From NCBI GenBank assembly GCA_026119935.1, contig JALRMH010000092.1:1-39442 (forward strand): a stretch of 39,442 nucleotides of DNA. The letters are read 5' to 3'. This DNA comes from Endothia cerciana. Lineage: Eukaryota > Ascomycota > Sordariomycetes > Diaporthales > Cryphonectriaceae. Numbering within the stretch: the stretch's first letter is position 1; each line of letters opens with the position of its first letter. The position numbers were made by a program, and so were the translations under genes. The notes under the pieces are model-generated. The model was not told the DNA's origin. It did not search any database and was given only the letters and a program-made list of their open reading frames with translations. Below, piece after piece: positions 21,545-31,046 of this stretch.

Positions 21545-21967
21545 GCCCTCTTAATAATTTCCCAAGCACTAGACAGCCTTCAGATCAACAGTTTCCAAAG
21601 CACTAGACAGCCTCTTTAGTCTTCCTCAACGCTGGATAAGTTTCATTAGTTTCCCAGGCACTAGACAGCCTTTAGATCAACAGTTTCTAAGGCACTAGAC
21701 AGCCTCATCAGTCTTTCTCAACACTAGACAGTTTCAACAGCTTCCTAAGCGCTAGACAGCCTCCTAATCAATAGTTTCCTAAGCACTAGACAGCCTTCAG
21801 ATCATTAGTTTCCCAGGCACTAGACAGCCTTCAGATCATTAGTTTCCCAGGCACTAGACAGCCTTCAGATCATTAGTTTCCCAGGCACTAGACAGCCTTT
21901 AGATCATCAGTTTCCCAGGCACTAGACAGCCTTTAGATCATCAGTTTCCCAGGCACTAGACAGCCTT
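21545..21967. repeat. Tandem 34-bp repeats inside the gag-only element
   Basis: About twelve copies of a unit built on GGCACTAGACAGCC and AGTTTCCC. The last six are regular, with a 34-bp period; the first ones are degenerate and spaced about 30-60 bp apart. The unit is not a multiple of three and follows the gag stop, so it is probably non-coding. It is conspicuously little affected by RIP. Confidence 0.92.
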
Positions 21968-22914
21968 TATCGCATTTCCCGACATCGCCGTGAAATATAG
22001 CCCTTCTTACTACAAATCCAACACTTTATCTCTAATAAATCAGGTTCAGTTCGCTAGCGCTTAGCTAGTGTTTCAGACCCCTAGTCCTGAGCAGGGTTTG
22101 CTTTTTTGCTATTATTAGGGGTCTCCGACGTGCCCACTTCCCGCTCTCTCCGGGATTCCTATAATCTAGTTGCAAAAGTGATTAGCTTGTCTCTTGTCTT
22201 AGGAATCGTCGGCAAAGCTTCGTCGATGTGCTGGATAAGTATCGGCGAGAGCTTAGCATATAGCTTGTATGAACGGATTATTTCGTCTTGCTCTCAAGGT
22301 AGGTGGCCTTCTAAGGATTCGACGTAGTTTCAGAAGGCAGAAGGACTTTAGTCGGGTCTCTGGATAGCTTTCTCTAGCTGTTTGACGATCTGAGGGATTG
22401 CGTCGATTCCTAAGGCTTTAAGGGACTAGGTTCGAAATTCGTCCTAAGTTGCTTAATCTTCGCTATATTCTTAATTCTATTTCGCTCGGAGGTCGCTGTC
22501 GATATAGTCTGTAGCAAGGAGGATTTTTTATAAATTAGAGTAGTAATAGCAGAGTGCTCTGTCGAATGCCTGCTGAAGATCTGCTAGCTAGTTATCGCGT
22601 TGTTGAAATAAGGATGAAATAGCTAGCTTAGTGATATTTTTGACTTTGATTTCAGGCCTAGACGAATCAGACGAGTCGCTAGATCTTCGCTGGCGTCTTG
22701 ACGAGGCAGAGTGACTAGATTGCTGTTAGTCTAAGGCTTGAAGGGAGCTGCGAAGGCTAGCTGCTTCGTCCTGAAGCTCTTTAAAGCGATGTAGGCAGAC
22801 TATTTCAGCCTTAAGTTGCTATACAGAAGGCTAATCTTGAGCTAGTTTGTCAGTGGCTGAATGTAAAGCTAATGATTCGATAGCGTCTTGCTAGCGAGTC
22901 GCTCTCAGGGGTAT
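21967..22914 (-). pseudogene. gag: gag of the gag-only element
   Basis: Minus-strand frame of 316 codons from ATA at 22914 (probably a RIP-mutated ATG) to TAA at 21967. It has an N-terminal coiled-coil-like region, a Ser/Arg-rich linker (SASSRRQRRSSDSSDSS, about 22720-22660), a helical Gag-like middle (about 22600-22200) and a C-terminal zinc knuckle at about 22025-21980 (CWICSKKGYISRRC). The knuckle has CX2CX4HX4C spacing with His replaced by Tyr, as RIP of CAT would give. Several Gln/Trp codons are stops. The ORF open on the plus strand at 22106-22327 is a shadow of this frame. Confidence 0.85.
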
Positions 22915-22951
22915 CTTAACTAAAGTAACTTTTAAAAGAAGTGTTAGAAAT

Positions 22952-23164
22952 TATTAGTAAAGCCTATAAATCCGAATTATATAAGTCAGCTTGTTAAGTG
23001 CCTTTAGCTAAAAGCCTGTATTACAATATAATAGCTAATATTTAAAGTCTAAGCCTAAAGTTCTAAGCTTAAAGCTAGTAGGCTTCTTTTTTATATAGAT
23101 AGCTAGCTCTAGCTAGCTTCTAACTCTTAGCCCTGTCACCTTATAATACTTGCTACTTGTAATA
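22952..23164 (-). repeat. 5' LTR of the gag-only element
   Basis: 213 bp and colinear with 21288-21500. Its ends are RIP-altered (TATTAC...AATA on the minus strand). Most differences from the other LTR are C to T or G to A in this copy. Confidence 0.92.
23091..23098 (-). promoter_or_regulatory. TATA box in the 5' LTR of the gag-only element
   Basis: CTATATAAAAAAG on the minus strand is the expected U3 promoter element. The equivalent in the other LTR is TTTATATAAAAGG (about 21424-21436). Confidence 0.55.
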
Positions 23165-23169
23165 AAATC
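23165..23169. repeat. Target site duplication AAATC (right copy)
   Basis: Matches 21283-21287 directly left of the element. Removing the element and one copy restores the host reading frame. Confidence 0.92.
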
Positions 23170-24012
23170 AGACATCGCTTATTAGCTCGATATATATCTA
23201 GCTAACTATTATACCTAGTCTAGTAAGAATGTATCTGAGGAGAAGGTCTTAGAGCTCGAACATGCTATCGAGATAGTTATAGAGAAGTATTCTGCCTTTA
23301 TAAATCAGATAGCTTAGTCGAATACCTTTAAAAACCTTCTTACTATAGATTAGACCCTAATAGACTTCAAGATATAGCAGATAGTTGCTTAAAGCATTCA
23401 GCAGTTCTATAGCCTTATGCATAACTTAGAGGCTAAGGATATTAACTGCGCTATCAACCCTGCCTTTTCCGGCTTAATAATATAAGAAAAGCAGGCTGAG
23501 TACTTTAATACTTACATCACTGTCGCAGATGCCCTTGCTACTAAGCTTGCAAAGTCGGACAGAACTCTGAATATAGATAACAACATATAACGTAAGCAGG
23601 CTGACTAAGTCCTAGGTACTATCTACGCCCTTAATAAGACAGCTACTAGCAGCGCCCCTCTTATATACCTCTAGTAGCATGTGTTCTAGGCTTTTGAAAT
23701 AGACAAGGACGACTAGAAGACCTGTATATTTAACAGGGAGAACACTAAGCACTGTTATAAGGATATTATCAGCAAGGCTTAAGTCTTATCTAGCTAAGCT
23801 AAGTAAGGCAAGAGTAAGGAGCGCACAGCTGAGCGCGACTAGGAGGACGATAGTAAGGATAATATTAAGTCTGCATAGAGTAATAAAACGAGCACTATTA
23901 AGCCGGATAATATTATTAAGCCTGCCTTTGTGTTTAAGTAGCACTAGGCGATAAGTGAGTTCTATAGCCTCTTTTTATTTCTTCTTGTTTCTTTTTTATT
24001 TCTTTTTTTTAA

Positions 24013-24080
24013 GGTTTTAGACTTGATTATATCTAGAAATCGTAGGGTTATTTTTAACCTTAATCGAGTCTAGAAGCTCT
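24013..24080. repeat. Foldback element H4 in intron 2
   Basis: Arms TTTTAGACTTGATTA and TTAATCGAGTCTAG with an inner GGGTTA/TAACC pair, ending AGCTCTAAAAAAG. Lies about 60 bp after the GTGAGT donor. Confidence 0.75.
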
Positions 24081-24261
24081 AAAAAAGAGAGAGAACAAAA
24101 TCCTCTCTTAAAAAATAGAGAAAAACAGGAATAATTCTACTAAAGTAGCTAGGCCTTCGCTTTAGCTTACCTATTATAAAAAGAGGGCAGGGACAGGAGC
24201 AGAGGTAGGGCAGAAAAGGGACTAGCTATAAGAAGCGTTTTCTATATTAATTAAGTATTTA

Positions 24262-24623
24262 TAGATATATATATTATATACTAGCGCTTTAAGTCGCTCT
24301 TCTTATTTTATATTCTTGCTAATAATTATAGTTTTAGCAAGACTTTTATTATAAACGCTATTATAATACTCTATATTACTGCTATCGCTACTAACTTTAT
24401 TAATAGAAGGGTACTTGTCTGCTGCTTTAGCATCTATTTTATTATAAAAGACCTGCTTGACTAGACAGCTTTCGAGCTTATTAAGCCTTTTTAGAAGAAG
24501 TTGAATATATATATCTATACTACTAACGCTAGCATTTATATAATAAACGCTATTATTCTATATACTGATAAAGAGTAGTATAAGGAGCTTGAGAGGTGTA
24601 TTTAAGTGTTAGCTAGCCTACAG
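24262..24623 (+). pseudogene. Exon 3 of the E gene
   Basis: Open frame with few RIP stops, rich in Ile, Tyr and Asn, which partly reflects RIP bias. It ends CTACAG before GTACGT. The acceptor position is approximate. Nothing in it was recognised. Confidence 0.5.
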
Positions 24624-24636
24624 GTACGTTTTTTTA

Positions 24637-24729
24637 GCCTGCTAGACTTAATTATATTTAGAAACACCCTCTTTTCCTCCCTCTCGCCCTCTTTTTCTTT
24701 TTTAACTTAATCGATTCTAACAGCGCTAA
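24637..24729. repeat. Foldback element H5 in intron 3
   Basis: Intron 3 (24624-24765) is short and almost filled by this hairpin: arms GCTAGACTTAATTATATTTA and TTAACTTAATCGATTCTAAC around a pyrimidine-rich centre. The acceptor TTTAAACAG ends at 24765. Confidence 0.7.
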
Positions 24730-24765
24730 TTTTCCCTTCCCCCCCTTTTTTTTTTTTTTAAACAG

Positions 24766-26656
24766 CCTGCAAGCTCTTTATTTATTCCTATAGCATACTA
24801 TAGGCCTAGTTTATACTAAAGAACCTGCGCTTTACCTTTAATAACCTAGACAACTTGAATAATCTAGAGGACAAGATCTACCTATATTTTACTATCAGCA
24901 GGAAGGAGGTTGCTGTGTCCGACCTAAGCAGCTACTTCTGCAATAAAATCACTAGCATCTAGCAGGGTATTAAGAAGGAAGAGGAGAAAGAGGTCGCGAA
25001 AAACAATAATAGCCTAGTCTATAATACTAATAGCCTATAAGATAATATAGACTTGACTAAGGAGCTAAAGAGAGAGCTAGTAGAAGAGGAGGTAAGTGAT
25101 ATACTAAAGTCGAGCTTGTCTCTTATGCTTGTTGTATTTAAGAAAGCCCTCTTTAGTCTTAACCTTTAGGCTTAGCAAGCAAGTAGCTGTAATATAATAG
25201 ACGACCTGCTGCCTGCAGCTTTAAAGGATATCTTCTCTAAGTTCTTTAAAGATATTAAGGTTAGCCTAGTCTATATTATTATTAAAAGCAAGTCTATAAC
25301 TACTTTAAATAAAGTAAGCTTGCAGGTCTTTATAAGCTATATAATTAAATACAGCCTTTTATCCTACTTCTATCTTTAAGACTACACAGCCTAGCCTATT
25401 TTTAATATAATATTTCTAAATAAAGCTTATATTGCGCGTTATACTATATCTCGCTTCTACTAAAGCATCTTCCTTATTAAAAAGTACAGCATTATATACT
25501 TATCTGCTATACCTATACTTAATAACCTTGCTAATATAGCTAGGTTTTATAATATAGCTAATAATATATCTAGCTTTAGTAAGATTTTTTATATAGCAAG
25601 CAGGGAGCAGGCCTTATAGATTATCTGCAACTTAGCTTATAACCTCTTTATACTGCTAGATAAAAAGCCTGATATTATCTAACAGGACCTTACTAAAGAG
25701 CAGAAGGTCGTGCTTTAAGCGTTCTAGAAATAGTATGAGAAGGACCTAGGTAGGAATAAATTTTAATCGATCTTGTCTTACTACGCCTTTTTCCTCTAGA
25801 GCTCTAAGTCTACTTAGCTATACAGCTGAGAGGCTGAGATGATGTTTCGGATAGCCTAGACAAAGCGCACTATATCAACGCCTCTTGTGCTCTTTGACAG
25901 CTCTACTAGCTTCCCTATAACTAAGATCCCCCTCTACTGCATTTAGACGCTAGAGGTAGAGATAAATAAAGACGATAGGCAGATGCTGCAGGCTATTACA
26001 GATATATTACTGCAGACTTTATATATGCAGAAGGGCAAAATGCTTAAGAAGTTGCTTTTATAGAGCGCAACTATCTATTAAGTGCTAAGAAAGCTAACAG
26101 AGTCTCTAAATATATATTATTACTACTTATTATCTCTTATACTGCTAGACTTCCTTATATATAAGCTCTTGTTTAATAAGCGCTGTATAAAGCAGGACTC
26201 TATTGCTAGTATATAAATAGAGGATGTCTAGGCTGCTGTCAGGCTTGACTTTAAGATTATTACTTACTTTCTGAATACAGCCTAGGGTTTGCTAGAAGGA
26301 GGCTTAGACTAAGAGGTCTAAGAGGTTATAATACTTAGCACGTCTGCCTTTATAAAGGACTCTTACAAGACTAGTAAGAGAACTTAAGCCAGCTATAGTA
26401 AGCAAGCTGCTAGCATGCCTTGCCTTAGCGTTGTATATATTATATAGTTGGCTGAGATAGATAAAAGCAGTATAAAGTATATCTATACAGCTACTTATAA
26501 TTTCTATAACCTGCTTTAAAACAACTGCGCTAGCAACGCTTATTTTCACTTAGCCTACTCCCTGCTCTTTTTTTATACTATTAATAAATATATAAAGAAC
26601 AAGTTTGAGATCAGCAGCTATATAATTGTCTTTATAGATAGGTAGTTCTTATAAGA
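24766..26656 (+). pseudogene. Exon 4 of the E gene
   Basis: About 630 codons in one frame ending at GTAAGT (26657). It contains an acidic Lys/Glu-rich stretch near 24975-25095 and long Leu/Ile-rich helical regions. TAA/TAG stops fall at likely Gln codons. No known domain was recognised. The minus-strand frame open at 26304-26549 is a shadow. Confidence 0.6.
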
Positions 26657-26733
26657 GTAAGTTTTTTACTCTAACCTACTGCCCTCCCCTCTTTTTTATT
26701 TCCCTTCTTTTTTTTCTTCTTTTTTTACTAGTG

Positions 26734-26802
26734 TTGGATTTAATTGCGTTCAAAAAAGGCTAGGATATACTATTTTTAGACACAATCAAGTCTAGCTATA
26801 CT
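26734..26802. repeat. Foldback element H6 in intron 4
   Basis: Arms GGATTTAATTGCGTT and GACACAATCAAGTCTAGC, followed by TATACTAAAAAAAA. Confidence 0.7.
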
Positions 26803-26870
26803 AAAAAAAAAAAAAAAAAAAAATTTATAAAAAAATATTAAAAAAAAGGCAGCCTATTTTCATCCTAGCC

Positions 26871-26973
26871 TAGCTGGACTCAATTATATTCAAAAACCCC
26901 CCTTCTCTGCTAGCAGCTGCTTCCTCTTCTAAAACATCTGTACTTTAAAGGTATAATTAAGTCTAACAAGCTA
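26871..26973. repeat. Foldback element H7 in intron 4
   Basis: Arms AGCTGGACTCAATTATATTC and GTATAATTAAGTCTAACAAG, followed by CTAAAAAAAC. It is the second family member in the same intron. Confidence 0.7.
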
Positions 26974-27011
26974 AAAAAACCTAATTAAAAAAAAAGAGAA
27001 AAAAAAAAAAG

Positions 27012-28418
27012 GCTATGCATATACTAATATATCTCTAATCGCTTATATACTCTAATGCATAAGGTTAGGCTGAAGGTTATTAACTATAATACTAAGATAA
27101 TGCATTTAGAATATATATCTGCTTAAAAGTAATTTACTAACCTCTAAAAGAACGTCGATGTTATTATTTTATCTCTTAGCTTATAAATTATTAGCTTTAA
27201 CCTTTATACCTGCTGCTAGCGCAGTATCTATCTGTTGTACTATTAGAATTATAACTATATAATTTAAGCGTTTTACTAAATTATCTGCATAAGCTAGAAG
27301 AAGCTAGTAGACTAGGTTCTAATTAAAGTTAATAATACTTATAATAATATTCAAAAGCTTAAGATTATAGTAAAGTAAATAGTATAGTTATTAACAGAGA
27401 GTTCTATCCTGCACTAAATAAATAATAATATACAGAAGGTTATTGCCTTCGAGTTTATCTAGTGCTAATTAAGCTAGTTATTCAACTAGTATATATAGAT
27501 TAAGAACCTGCTAGCTTGTATTAAAAAGTATAACCTAGCTTATTATATTAAGTCTAGCTAATACTACTCTACTATTACCAGCCTCTTTATTCTGCTTTAT
27601 AACCTAAATACTAATAATAAAAAAGATATAGACCTAGCTAATAAGCAGATTATAATACTATTACAGAACCTATTATCGCTAGTTATCTTTTAAAAGATAT
27701 ATAGCATCGACTATAATAATATTAACTAGAATATTATAGTTATAGCTATTAAAGCTATCTATAAAAGTATAGAGAAAGATTATAGCTTTATAACTAAGAT
27801 ATATAACGCGCTAGACCTAGTCAGCTAGGCAGCAGTGCGCTCTATATATATACAGGCACTCATAGCATTTATTAATATATAGCTAGCAAGTGCTCTAGTA
27901 AGGGCGAGTAGTTTCTGTAGATAGAAGGCGAAGGACGCAGCTATAGTTTCTAATGCCTTAGAGGAGTTGCCTATACTTACCCTAGCTTTAGAGAAGTTAC
28001 CTGCCCTTGTGCTAGAAGACTTGTTAGAGGGCCTGTCAGCGTTATTAGACAACCTGTTAGACGAGGATATAGGCGTAGTTGAGACGCCTAGGTCTGAGCA
28101 CAAGCAGGCGTCGGTGTATAAGAAAGGGGCCGAGTAGGCTAAGGAAGAGGCTAAGGAGGAGGCTGAGAAGGAGGCTAAGCAGGAGGCTGAAATAGACGTA
28201 GACGAAGGGGTGCAGGCGTCTGCGCCTGCTCCTACGCCTACTTGCTGCTCGGGTCGCGCCCGGGCTAAGGTGAACTACAACTAGAGTCTTAACGAAATTT
28301 TAGCTCCTGTCCTTTAAGGCTGCAAGCAAAAGGGATCTGCTCAGAACAGCACTAGATCGGCTAGCATCCTGCCTGCTAAGAAGGCTAGGAAGGCTAGAAA
28401 GGCTAAGAAGGCTAGGAA
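27012..28418 (+). pseudogene. Exon 5 of the E gene with basic C-terminal tail
   Basis: One frame from about 27012. The part from about 27880 is GC-richer and almost free of stops: a Leu-rich helical segment (LEELPILTLALEKLPALVLE), a Glu/Ala/Lys-rich stretch, a Pro/Ala patch, then GRARAKVNYN and a Lys/Arg/Ala tail of repeated KKAR units, compatible with nuclear or DNA/chromatin binding. The end is either TGA at 28420 or splicing at GTGAGT (28419). The minus frame at 27825-28103 is a shadow. Confidence 0.6.
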
Positions 28419-28880
28419 GTGAGTAGGTAGGGTAGGCAGCGCTCTAGCCGACCTTTTTTTCTTCTCTACTATCTTTTGCTCTTCTTATATTATTTATCTT
28501 TCTTAGAGCTCTATTAAGGCCTAGTTATAATATAGTTAAGCAGAGGTCCTTTTATATTAGCATTTTTTATATAAAGCACTTACTATGCTGCTTATTCTAA
28601 TAATTAATAATAGATAGATTCTAGGCTAAAGCCTTTTTATATTCTATAGCTCTATAGAAAATATATATACTTACTAGGCTTAATTTTTACTTCTTTTAAT
28701 CCTCTTATGAAATTTCTATTAATTAGCAAAGATTAGATTTAATTAAGCTAGAAAAAAAAAAAAAAAAGGTGTAGTCAGCACTTTATAAGTATAATTAAAT
28801 CTACCTGCTGCAGAAAGCAGAAAGCGCTATCTCTTTATATAGGCAGCGCAGCTATAAAGCAGGCTTATTCCTTCTAAGAT
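28419..28880 (+). other. Gap after exon 5: possible intron 5 or 3' region
   Basis: Begins GTGAGTAGG, is AT-rich without a coding frame, and contains foldback element H8. If the TGA at 28420 is used instead, this is the 3' flank of a first gene and the upstream region of a second. Confidence 0.45.
28733..28803. repeat. Foldback element H8
   Basis: Arms TAGATTTAATTA and TATAATTAAATCTA around an A-tract and a short GC-richer loop. Confidence 0.65.
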
Positions 28881-29337
28881 TAAAGCTGCAGATAACTCTT
28901 AGATTAACAGCGCCTTATTTTTACTAGCAAGTAGTATAAAGATAGCTGTACTACTAATAACGCTAAGGCTAAGATCTAGAATATAGCAGATAATATCAAG
29001 CCTAGCTAGCGCCTTATCTTTACTAGCAAGCAGTATAAAGATAGCTGCGCTACTAATAATGCTAAGGCTAAGATCTAGGACACAGCAGATAATATCAAGC
29101 TTAACTAGCGCCTTATCTTCGCTAGCAAGTAGTATAAAGATAACTGCGCTACTGATAATACTAAAACTAAGATCTAGGATATAGCAGATAATATCAAGCC
29201 TAGCTAGCGCTTTATTTTCGCTAGCAAGCAGTGTAAGGATAGCTGCACCCTCTCTGACTATAATATCTAGAAGGAGGCTACCTACTAGAAAAGAGTTGAG
29301 GTATAGGAAGAGATCACTCGTAAAAGCGTTTTTGAAG
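28881..29337 (+). pseudogene. Exon 6 of the E gene, with 33-residue repeats
   Basis: Plus-strand frame made mostly of the 99-bp tandem repeat (28911-29240), then a Lys/Glu-rich segment ending GAAG before GTAATT. Stops are TAG at one or two fixed points of each repeat, as expected if each unit had Gln or Trp there. Repeat motif: RLIFASKQYKDSCATNNAK. Similarity was not recognised. The minus frame open at 28899-29351 is a shadow of these repeats. Confidence 0.6.
28911..29240 (+). repeat. 99-bp in-frame tandem repeat (3.3 units)
   Basis: Unit starts CGCCTTAT at 28911, 29010, 29109 and 29208 (the last as CGCTTTAT), exactly 99 bp apart. The last unit is partial, and a decayed partial unit precedes the first. 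The period is 33 codons, so the frame is kept. Confidence 0.92.
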
Positions 29338-29424
29338 GTAATTGAATCCAAAAGGTTAAAAAAAAAAAAAAGAGAAGGAGCGAGATAGTATTTACTTTAT
29401 AAAGACAATTAAGTTTAAAAGAGT
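29338..29424. repeat. Foldback element H9 (intron 6)
   Basis: It starts at the donor itself, GTAATTGAATCC, and has the partner GACAATTAAGTTTAAAAG with A-tracts after each arm. The arms are the most decayed of the family. Confidence 0.55.
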
Positions 29425-29439
29425 AAAAAAAGGAAACAA

Positions 29440-30687
29440 TATAGCTATTCCTTACTAAATCTATATATATAATAAACCCTTGCTATAACTAATAACTATC
29501 TTAGTTTACCTTATTTATTAATAAGTAGAAGATGCTTAGTTCTTTTTATTTTAAAGCTCTATACTAGAAAAGTAAAAGCTTCTTTATCTATATCTGTTGC
29601 TAGATTTACTCCTTTTAAAAAGCTAAAAAGGTTTAATTATAAAATAGCTTAATACACCTTTTTAAATAAAATTCAACTAATAGAGCTTGATTCTAGCTAT
29701 TTAATGCTTTATTAATAATATATCTTCTATATTAACCTTTCTTTATATCTTCTCTATTACTTCTTATTTATAAGCAAAGCTTTAGTATAATTTATTTACT
29801 TTGCTAATTTATCTCTTTACTACTTATATAGATTCACTATATTTGCTAGACTTATAGTAGCTGAATAACAGCAGGCTAATTATAAGCAGTAATAGCGCTA
29901 CTGTAAGCGCTAATAAAAAGTACAAGTATAGGAGGAATATTAAGTTTAATAAAGCCTTGCCTAGACTAATCCTATCTATCAAGCCTTCCTCTATTAAGGT
30001 AAAAAAGTGTATATAATTACAGAAAGCAGGTTCTAATCTAGCATTAACCTATAGATCTTATAAGCTACTTCATCTATTAGCTCTTAGCTATCTAGCTATA
30101 GCAACTACCTATCCTCATCCTCTTTCTAGCTGCTGTTATAGCACTCCCTTTATTTATCACAGCAGCTCTCTTATCTAGCTATTATAGGATCTCTATCGCT
30201 AGTCTAGCCTGCGTCTAGTTTTACTTCAAGGAGTTTAGAAAGTAAGCAGAAAGGCAGTTATAAAGATATAATTATAGAGGAGGGAGCGCTGGATTCTATC
30301 AAGGATATTCGTGAAAACAACAGCCTAGACTAGCCTAGCCTTACTAACCCTAGCAGTAATGCAAGCACTTTTAAAGCTAGTAATAAAGATATAGCTATAA
30401 AGGAGGAAGGGCTAGGTCTTATTAATAATTCTAATAAAGATAACAGCCTAGATAGCCTTAGCTAGGCTAGCTAGAGTAATAACTTTAGCAGGCTTAGCGA
30501 TAGCAACTTGTTATTCAGCTTGCTAAGTTCTAAAGACAGCAATAATAAAGACAGAGAAGAGATCCCTGCGCTTGACTAGCTATGCATATATAATATTTTT
30601 CTATAGGTGCAGATACCTTATAGCGTAAGGAAACAAGCAGCTGATATTCTTTAAGAAGTAAACCTGCTTTATTGCTCTTATAGTAGA
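29440..30687 (+). pseudogene. Exon 7 of the E gene, cut by repeat E2
   Basis: One frame throughout: a hydrophobic Leu/Tyr/Ile-rich first part, a stretch with many TAA/TAG that would be Gln-rich (about 29865-29960), a Ser-rich part (about 30060-30130), then an acidic Asn/Ser/Lys region to the end. It is interrupted at 30687 by the E2 start, so the C-terminus is missing. Not recognised. Confidence 0.55.
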
Positions 30688-30993
30688 TCTTGCCGGCAGT
30701 AGGGTTAGCGTCAGGCAGGCTAGCTATAGGGACTTAGTGAAAATCTAGCGCCTAGCCCTAGCACACCCTCAGCCTTCCCTCCTCCTCTCCTTACTACAAG
30801 GTCGTCTAAATACAAGCTGCACAGGCTTATTTAATCAGCGCCCCTGCTGCGATCAGCCTCCTCCTTTTTATAGCCTCTTTCCCCCTATTTCCTGGCTGCA
30901 ATCTGCGTTTCTTGCTGTAGCTGTTATTACCCGCTGTTTTAGTGTTCCTCCTCCTTACCTTTTCCAGGACCCCTGCCCGCTTTGATAAAGCAG

Positions 30994-31046
30994 CAGGGGT
31001 TTGTCACGCAGAGTAGAGCTACTCTACTCTGCGTGACAAACCCCTG
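30994..31046. repeat. 53-bp palindrome, copy 3
   Basis: Perfect arms CAGGGGTTTGTCACGCAGA and TCTGCGTGACAAACCCCTG around GTAGAGCTACTCTAC. It is the least mutated copy and serves as reference for the other two. Confidence 0.92.

Larger units (their letters stand above)
21288..23164 (-). mobile_element. Gag-only LTR retrotransposon (1.9 kb, non-autonomous)
   Basis: Two 213-bp direct LTRs flank a 1451-bp interior, and AAATC occurs directly before 21288 and directly after 23164, a perfect 5-bp target duplication. On the minus strand the order is 5' LTR (23164-22952), a gag frame ending in a zinc knuckle, a block of 34-bp repeats, polypurine tract GGGGGAGATAGT, and 3' LTR. No protease, RT, RNase H or integrase is present, so transposition would need help in trans. 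It is younger than the E gene that it interrupts. Confidence 0.92.
20524..23954 (+). pseudogene. Exon 2 of the E gene, split by an LTR element
   Basis: One plus-strand frame runs to 21287, is interrupted by the 213-bp-LTR element (21288-23164), and resumes in the same frame after removal of the element and one AAATC duplication. It ends at GTGAGT (23955). Near its end (about 23720-23770) is TCIFNRENTKHCYKD, a Cys/His-containing stretch that does not fit a standard zinc knuckle, followed by a Lys/Ser/Glu-rich region. Stops are TAA/TAG in Gln-rich contexts. Confidence 0.6.
16352..30687 (+). repeat. Repeat E, copy E1 (longest, 14.3 kb)
   Basis: This is the most complete copy of repeat E. It holds the start module (16352-17662), an AT microsatellite, a spacer, a four-unit A-tract tandem repeat (about 18135-18645), an upstream region and the multi-exon gene from 19359. 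It runs without break to 30687, where E2 begins with the same TCTTGCCGGC start. The first 3.6 kb recurs colinearly in E2. Whether E is a DNA transposon, a Helitron-like element, a tandem retroelement or a subtelomeric repeat unit is not settled by the sequence. No transposase, Rep/helicase or recombinase motif was recognised in it. Confidence 0.75.
19359..30687 (+). pseudogene. Unidentified long multi-exon gene of repeat E, truncated at 3' end
   Basis: Seven coding blocks on the plus strand, broken only by Gln/Trp-type TAA/TAG, are separated by gaps that start with good 5' splice sites: GTAGGT 19960, GTGAGT 23955, GTACGT 24624, GTAAGT 26657, GTGAGT 28419, GTAATT 29338. Together they encode more than 2,000 residues. 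The N-terminus (ATG 19359) is basic (MPPKK, RKGKK, NLS-like). A Lys/Ala/Arg-rich tail ends at 28418, where splicing or a TGA (28420-28422) are both possible, so it may be one gene or two. The later blocks carry 33-residue repeats and a Gln/Ser-rich region. The frame is cut at 30687 by E2. I do not recognise the protein: no polymerase, integrase, helicase or recombinase motif was evident. Exon 2 is interrupted by an LTR element. Confidence 0.6.

Noticed and set aside
21545..21967. The 34-bp repeats as a coding repeat continuing gag.
   Set aside because: The unit is not divisible by three and lies after the TAA that ends the gag frame. Translation across it shifts frame with each unit.
16352..30687. 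Calling E1 a single giant LTR retrotransposon with 3.6-kb LTRs.
   Set aside because: The duplicated part includes a coding exon start, a third partial copy (E0) exists, and no target duplication or retroviral domain was found.
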